DNA of 25,267 nucleotides from Proteiniphilum sp. UBA1403 (GTDB lineage Bacteria; Bacteroidota; Bacteroidia; Bacteroidales; Dysgonomonadaceae): positions 1-25,267 of the forward strand of contig DBQD01000050.1 of assembly GCA_002305715.1 (NCBI GenBank), read 5' to 3'. Position 1 is the stretch's first letter. The number at the start of each line of letters is the position of its first letter. Positions 21,512 to 25,267 of this stretch are shown here, piece by piece. The position numbers and the translations under genes were made by a program. The notes under the pieces are model-generated. The model was not told where the DNA came from. It ran no database searches and was given only the letters and a program-made list of their open reading frames with translations.

Positions 21512-22663
21512 ATGATACAAACACTATTTGCCAGTTTACCTTTTTTGGTTTGTCTGTTCTGGCTGATATTATTTGCGATTGAATATCGTGGTGCAAACCC
21601 TGCCAAAAGGTTATTAACCTACTTTCTGCTGGTTTGCACGATCCTATATTTTTCGCATGCGGTCTACTTTCATCGACATGTAGCACTATACAGCCTCATT
21701 GAGAGCATCTATGCCTTCTGTTCACTGGCCGTCTACCCCCTCTATTATCTCTATATCCAGAAGCTGACCAACAGCAAACCATTGACACTTAAGAACTATT
21801 GGGTGTTGCTCCCTTCCGTGATCATCAGCCTGATGGCAATATTCTTTTACGCGTTGATGACTGAAGGGGAGCGCATTCTTTTCAGTGAACAATATTTTTT
21901 CAATCAAGAGGGACCTGATCATCTGGCTTCATTCGCCGAAAAAGGACAGATGATACGGATTGCGGTGATGAAGATTATTTTTCTTATTCAGTTGATACCG
22001 GTATCCTACTATGGTTATAAAAAGTTGAGCAGCTTCAGGGATGAGGTTTCGAACTTCTATGCCGACACTGAGAATAAAACACTCTCACCCATCAGAAAAT
22101 TACTTGTCCTGTTTATCCTGTTTGCCCTGTTCTCGGCTGCCGCCAATCAGCTGGGACGTGATTTCTTCCTACATGAGCCGTGGTTGGTGATTATTCCCTC
22201 TCTCATTTTCAGCACCATGCTATTCGCAGTAAGCTTTTTTGGTTTCAAACAGCATTTCACGGCAAACGACTTTCATGCGGAAACAGACGGAGCAAACCGG
22301 GAGGAAAGTCTACATGGTACCGGGCCATCCTTTGAGTTATTAAAAGAAAAACTACACGACTTAATGGATGAAAAAGAACTTTTCAGAAAAAAGGATCTGC
22401 ATATAGCCGATGTTGCCCTTAAAACGGGTAGCAACCGTACCTACATCTCAAACTACATCAACAAAGAGTTACATCTTTCCTTTACTGATTATATCAACCA
22501 ATATCGGATAAGCTACGCTCAATCACTGATGAGAGATCCAGATAACACACACTCTCTGATGCAGATCAGTGAACTTTCAGGCTTCGCCAATGAAGTCACC
22601 TTTTACAGGAACTTTAAGAAAGCCACCGGAACCACACCCAACAACTGGTTAAAGGGAAAATGA
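21512..22663 (+). CDS. AraC-family regulator with membrane-spanning N-terminal domain
   Basis: The N-terminal 250 residues of this 383-aa protein hold about seven hydrophobic helices (starting LFASLPFLVCLFWLILFAI and ending IIPSLIFSTMLFAVSFFGF), so it sits in the inner membrane. After a linker, the C-terminal 90 residues are a complete AraC-type double helix-turn-helix: LHIADVALKTGSNRTYISNYIN for the first, and HSLMQISELSGFANEVTFYR and FKKATGTTPNNW for the second. Such hybrids are common in Bacteroidota and may sense a membrane or periplasmic signal. It lies 71 bp after the truncated polyferredoxin and upstream of the metallopeptidase lipoprotein, a possible target. Confidence 0.92.
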   Translation: MIQTLFASLPFLVCLFWLILFAIEYRGANPAKRLLTYFLLVCTILYFSHAVYFHRHVALYSLIESIYAFCSLAVYPLYYLYIQKLTNSKPLTLKNYWVLLPSVIISLMAIFFYALMTEGERILFSEQYFFNQEGPDHLASFAEKGQMIRIAVMKIIFLIQLIPVSYYGYKKLSSFRDEVSNFYADTENKTLSPIRKLLVLFILFALFSAAANQLGRDFFLHEPWLVIIPSLIFSTMLFAVSFFGFKQHFTANDFHAETDGANREESLHGTGPSFELLKEKLHDLMDEKELFRKKDLHIADVALKTGSNRTYISNYINKELHLSFTDYINQYRISYAQSLMRDPDNTHSLMQISELSGFANEVTFYRNFKKATGTTPNNWLKGK

Positions 22664-22829
22664 TCCCGGCCGTTGACTGCTGTTTTTCATCATCAGGCTT
22701 CAACAGGCAGCTTATTTTACGATTTGTAAAGAATTGTGTACCTTTTGTTAGTCCGGTTGGGTGAAATTTTCCCTTCCTTTACAGTACCAAAATTCAAAAC
22801 TATTGAACCATTCCAAAAAAATTGTCAGC

Positions 22830-25064
22830 ATGAAAAATGTGATTAGCCACTTTCTGTATGTGCTTTTTGTGTTGTTGCTGGTGGTCTCGGTCAACAATTG
22901 CTCTGATCCGGAGGAGAAGATCGAAATACCGGAAGAAACAGGTAAGACCAATCCACCGGATGATGAAAAACCGGGAGGTGATGATCCCGGTGATACCGAT
23001 CCCACTGAGAACCTCAATGTGGACAAAACCGGTGGAACGATCTTCAAGGAGGAGTTCAAACTGGTGATCCCGGCAGATGCATTTCCTGCCTCAGTCACCA
23101 TGGAAATCACCTCACAGGCTAAAGGCTCTGTGATGGATGAGTTTGAGGCCTCCCCCTACTACAAGGTGAAGCTTCCCCGTAACTTTTCCAAGCCCCTCAG
23201 GATAGAACTGCCAACCAATACAGAGATATCCCAGGGAGATGTCTACTTCCGCTTCTCTGCTCCGGGTGTGGAGATCAGCTCCCAGCAGGAGAGTCAATCC
23301 ACCATCTGGATCAAAGGCGTGAAAGAGGGTGATCTCTACTTTGCTACGCTGGAGCCTTTTGAAGAAATCTCCGATGAGGCAGGTGAGCTGATCGTGGGAT
23401 TGGTAAAAGACTATCAGGTATCGGATGATACAGAAAGCAGGGCCATTACCGCCGAGAAGAAATGTGTGGTATACGCTCCCCGCTTCTATCACGAAGAGAG
23501 CAGGGATATCGCACTGCATGTGGAGGAAGCCATCAAACGGTTGGAAGCGGTGGGATTCAGTTTTGCAAAACGGAACAAACAGATCCAGGTGGAGGTGAAG
23601 AAACTGAGCGGTGCGGATGCCTACGGCTATTTCATTCCCTCCCGCTACAGCAGTGAATGGAACTCAATGGTGATCAACAGCCAGAAATTATCAGAGAAAG
23701 AAGAGATCAAGCGCACCATCATGCATGAAATGACACACTTCGCGCAATACTACTACGACCCCCGATGGACAGTCACCAAATCGTATTTTGAAGGTGAGTT
23801 TCTCTGGATGGAAGAGGCGGTAGCCGTCTGGGCAGAAAGCCTCTACGTGGCGGGCATCTCCTCCGTACAATATGGGAACCAGTTTTGTCCCGTGCAGGGA
23901 TTCTCACCCTGGGATAAAGAAGACAAGAGTACGCACGGCTATGGAATGGCTGGACTGATCCGCTGGATGGCCGATCGTTACGGCAACGACAAAATCGTGA
24001 AGTTGCACCAACAACAGGAAGCCGGTGCGACTTCGGTAATGGATGCCTTTGAAGATGCATTTCCAGATCTCTTCCTGGAATATGGTATTTTTCTCAAGGA
24101 TTACATCCGTGCCAACGGGGTGAAGGATCTGATGCAGGGGGTTACTCGCGAGAAGTTGCTTGTAAACAGCATGAATGAGGTAAAAAGCAAAGAACCTATT
24201 GGTATCAAACCATACTCTGCATTTATCGAGAAAGTAAACATCGATCCTGAGTTTACATTACCCGATGGTAAGATCACCCTCTCCATCAAGGTGGAAGGGG
24301 GTATGGATGGCGGCAAAGGACAGATCTGTGAACTATATCGGTACGACAATGAAAAAAAGGAAATCATCTTTGTGGATGAGTTTTTTGACACATATCAGTT
24401 TGAAGAGGTAGCGGCACTCCAGGAGAAGAGAGAAATGCTCTACGTGGTCTACTATCACCCTTTCAACAAGGTGAGTGACGTAACCATGACCGTACGGCTG
24501 GAAGAGAAGTTGGAGTTCGTTAGTGGGAAAATCAAATTGACCATTAACGAGTTGAACAACTATAGCGGATTCTTCACTGCCAGCTTCCCCGATGAATTGG
24601 TGGTGCCCATCACCTCAGCTACAGGAACAACCAGTTATTCCGGCAACAGGGTGATCTATACTTCAAACAGTAGTTATTCCAAGAAAGAAAGCTACGACAA
24701 GGTGGAGTCTGTATGGGATATCAGCATTGAAATTGATGCAGTATCGCGGAACATACTAAGTGGAACGGCTCAGAATATCACCAGCAGATACAACGACAGG
24801 GCAGGAGATCCGGACAGGGGCAAGCTAAAAAGGAGACAGACCACCTCTTTCACTTTTAAGGACATACCCTTTATCCAGGTTTACGCATCAGACGGCAGCT
24901 ACCGATATGGGGCCTCTGATAGCAAAGGCAGCATCGGTACCTATCTCACCAATTTCAGTAACAAGCTGGAGGAGGAAGGCATCAATGGATGGACAACCAA
25001 AACGGTTACTTCTTGGAAAGCGAACACCAAATGGTCAGTCAGTATAGCACTGAACACACAATAG
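22830..25064 (+). CDS. Putative surface lipoprotein with zinc-metallopeptidase HEMTH motif
   Basis: The frame is open from 22761, but the ATG at 22830 begins a typical lipoprotein signal (MKNVISHFLYVLFVLLLVVS) ending in VNNC with C24, a loose lipobox of the kind tolerated in Bacteroidota. Residues 25-45 are D/E/G/P-rich, like a surface-export signal. A ZU5-like beta domain follows (about 55-140, TGGTIFKEEFKLVIPADAF). Next comes a gluzincin-type peptidase core with H299-E-M-T-H303 and a likely third zinc ligand among E328/E329 in WMEEAVAVWAE. The C-terminal 300 residues are beta-rich, perhaps adhesion-like. The product is 744 aa and is predicted to be a cell-surface protease or adhesin; the substrate is unknown. 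A strong terminator follows. Confidence 0.82.
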   Translation: MKNVISHFLYVLFVLLLVVSVNNCSDPEEKIEIPEETGKTNPPDDEKPGGDDPGDTDPTENLNVDKTGGTIFKEEFKLVIPADAFPASVTMEITSQAKGSVMDEFEASPYYKVKLPRNFSKPLRIELPTNTEISQGDVYFRFSAPGVEISSQQESQSTIWIKGVKEGDLYFATLEPFEEISDEAGELIVGLVKDYQVSDDTESRAITAEKKCVVYAPRFYHEESRDIALHVEEAIKRLEAVGFSFAKRNKQIQVEVKKLSGADAYGYFIPSRYSSEWNSMVINSQKLSEKEEIKRTIMHEMTHFAQYYYDPRWTVTKSYFEGEFLWMEEAVAVWAESLYVAGISSVQYGNQFCPVQGFSPWDKEDKSTHGYGMAGLIRWMADRYGNDKIVKLHQQQEAGATSVMDAFEDAFPDLFLEYGIFLKDYIRANGVKDLMQGVTREKLLVNSMNEVKSKEPIGIKPYSAFIEKVNIDPEFTLPDGKITLSIKVEGGMDGGKGQICELYRYDNEKKEIIFVDEFFDTYQFEEVAALQEKREMLYVVYYHPFNKVSDVTMTVRLEEKLEFVSGKIKLTINELNNYSGFFTASFPDELVVPITSATGTTSYSGNRVIYTSNSSYSKKESYDKVESVWDISIEIDAVSRNILSGTAQNITSRYNDRAGDPDRGKLKRRQTTSFTFKDIPFIQVYASDGSYRYGASDSKGSIGTYLTNFSNKLEEEGINGWTTKTVTSWKANTKWSVSIALNTQ

Positions 25065-25096
25065 ACAGGAACATAAATTGTGTGCTCAGGTCCCAT

Positions 25097-25130
25097 AAAA
25101 GCAGACTGCCCCTCAGGCAGTCTGCTTTTT
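25097..25130 (+). terminator. Terminator of the metallopeptidase lipoprotein gene
   Basis: A perfect 14-bp stem (25097-25110 with 25116-25129) with a CCTCA loop ends in TTTTT, 32 bp after the stop codon. It is nearly symmetrical (AAAA before, TTTT after), so it may work in both directions. Confidence 0.94.
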
Positions 25131-25267
25131 GTAATGGTACTTCTCTCTGACTTAATCTTTCTCTTCAGTTGTCAGGGAGGAAAAGTAAGCTTCCCAACCC
25201 GGACAGAAGTTGATGTGCACAGTGTGATGTTATTTCAACATTGCCCATCAATCCCAAATCTCTTCAT
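25131..25267 (-). other. Window end; possible 3' end of a minus-strand gene
   Basis: On the minus strand a short frame ending at TAA 25152-25154 reads VHINFCPGWEAYFSSLTTEE-like sequence that looks protein-like. An in-frame stop at about 25227-25229 closes it after only some 24 codons. It may be a frameshifted or very short tail of a gene outside the window. Not called as a gene. Confidence 0.25.

Noticed and set aside
20727..21686. 319-codon minus-strand open frame taken as one protein
   Set aside because: Only the C-terminal ~110 residues are real (DUF169). The rest is antisense to the polyferredoxin and the AraC gene start.
25152..25226. Short minus-strand frame at the window end as a gene
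   Set aside because: Closed by an in-frame stop after about 24 codons with no start; not enough sequence to decide.
1..25267. CRISPR arrays, tRNA or rRNA genes, intact insertion sequences
   Set aside because: No regularly spaced direct repeats of 20-40 bp, no cloverleaf-like segments and no transposase frames were found on reading; no dedicated search tool was run.

Overview
This window looks like a chromosome segment of a member of the Bacteroidota, most plausibly of the Bacteroidales. The evidence is repeated TAnnTTTG (-7 type) promoter boxes ahead of genes, AT-rich leaders with little Shine-Dalgarno sequence, a DUF4919-type exported protein, a lipid-anchored surface protein with a loose lipobox, and GAGGC(C/T)GTCTCA-type terminator hairpins of the kind common in this phylum. 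Genus cannot be fixed from the sequence alone.

The left backbone (1-6775) is relatively GC-rich. It carries, on the minus strand, an exported SagB-type nitroreductase, a DUF4919-like exported protein and a tight three-gene operon for a 2-oxoacid dehydrogenase complex (E1 alpha, E1 beta, E2, no E3). Divergent from these is serA (D-3-phosphoglycerate dehydrogenase), closed by a strong terminator. The right backbone (about 21060-25267) is again GC-rich. It holds the C-terminal part of a polyferredoxin, a membrane-anchored AraC-type regulator, and a large putative lipoprotein with a zinc-peptidase HEMTH motif.

Between them, about 6.8-21.06 kb, lies an AT-richer accessory island. Its left part (6.8-14.3 kb) is a patchwork of decayed genes and small orphan genes: a gutted serine hydrolase, a remnant fused behind another gene's stop codon, a DW-repeat protein, several hypotheticals, a PD-(D/E)XK nuclease, and a WYL regulator. 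The WYL gene meets the nuclease tail to tail and is divergent from a two-gene unit of a novel 303-aa protein and a metallophosphoesterase. This WYL neighbourhood is the best candidate here for an undescribed defence or stress system.

The middle (14.3-19.9 kb) looks like a mobile-element module. It has a protein made of two integrase-type Arm DNA-binding domains with no recombinase domain, a nearby non-coding stretch with clustered TGCA dyads, a zinc-ribbon protein, an HU protein, a RecD2-type helicase and two small orphan genes. At the right edge, a translationally coupled operon (DUF169, flavin reductase, DUF1294) has lost its 5' end. It is joined head to head with the 5'-truncated polyferredoxin at about 21060, which marks a deletion or insertion junction.

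I saw no tRNA, rRNA, CRISPR array or intact insertion sequence. All family assignments come from reading motifs; no database search was run.
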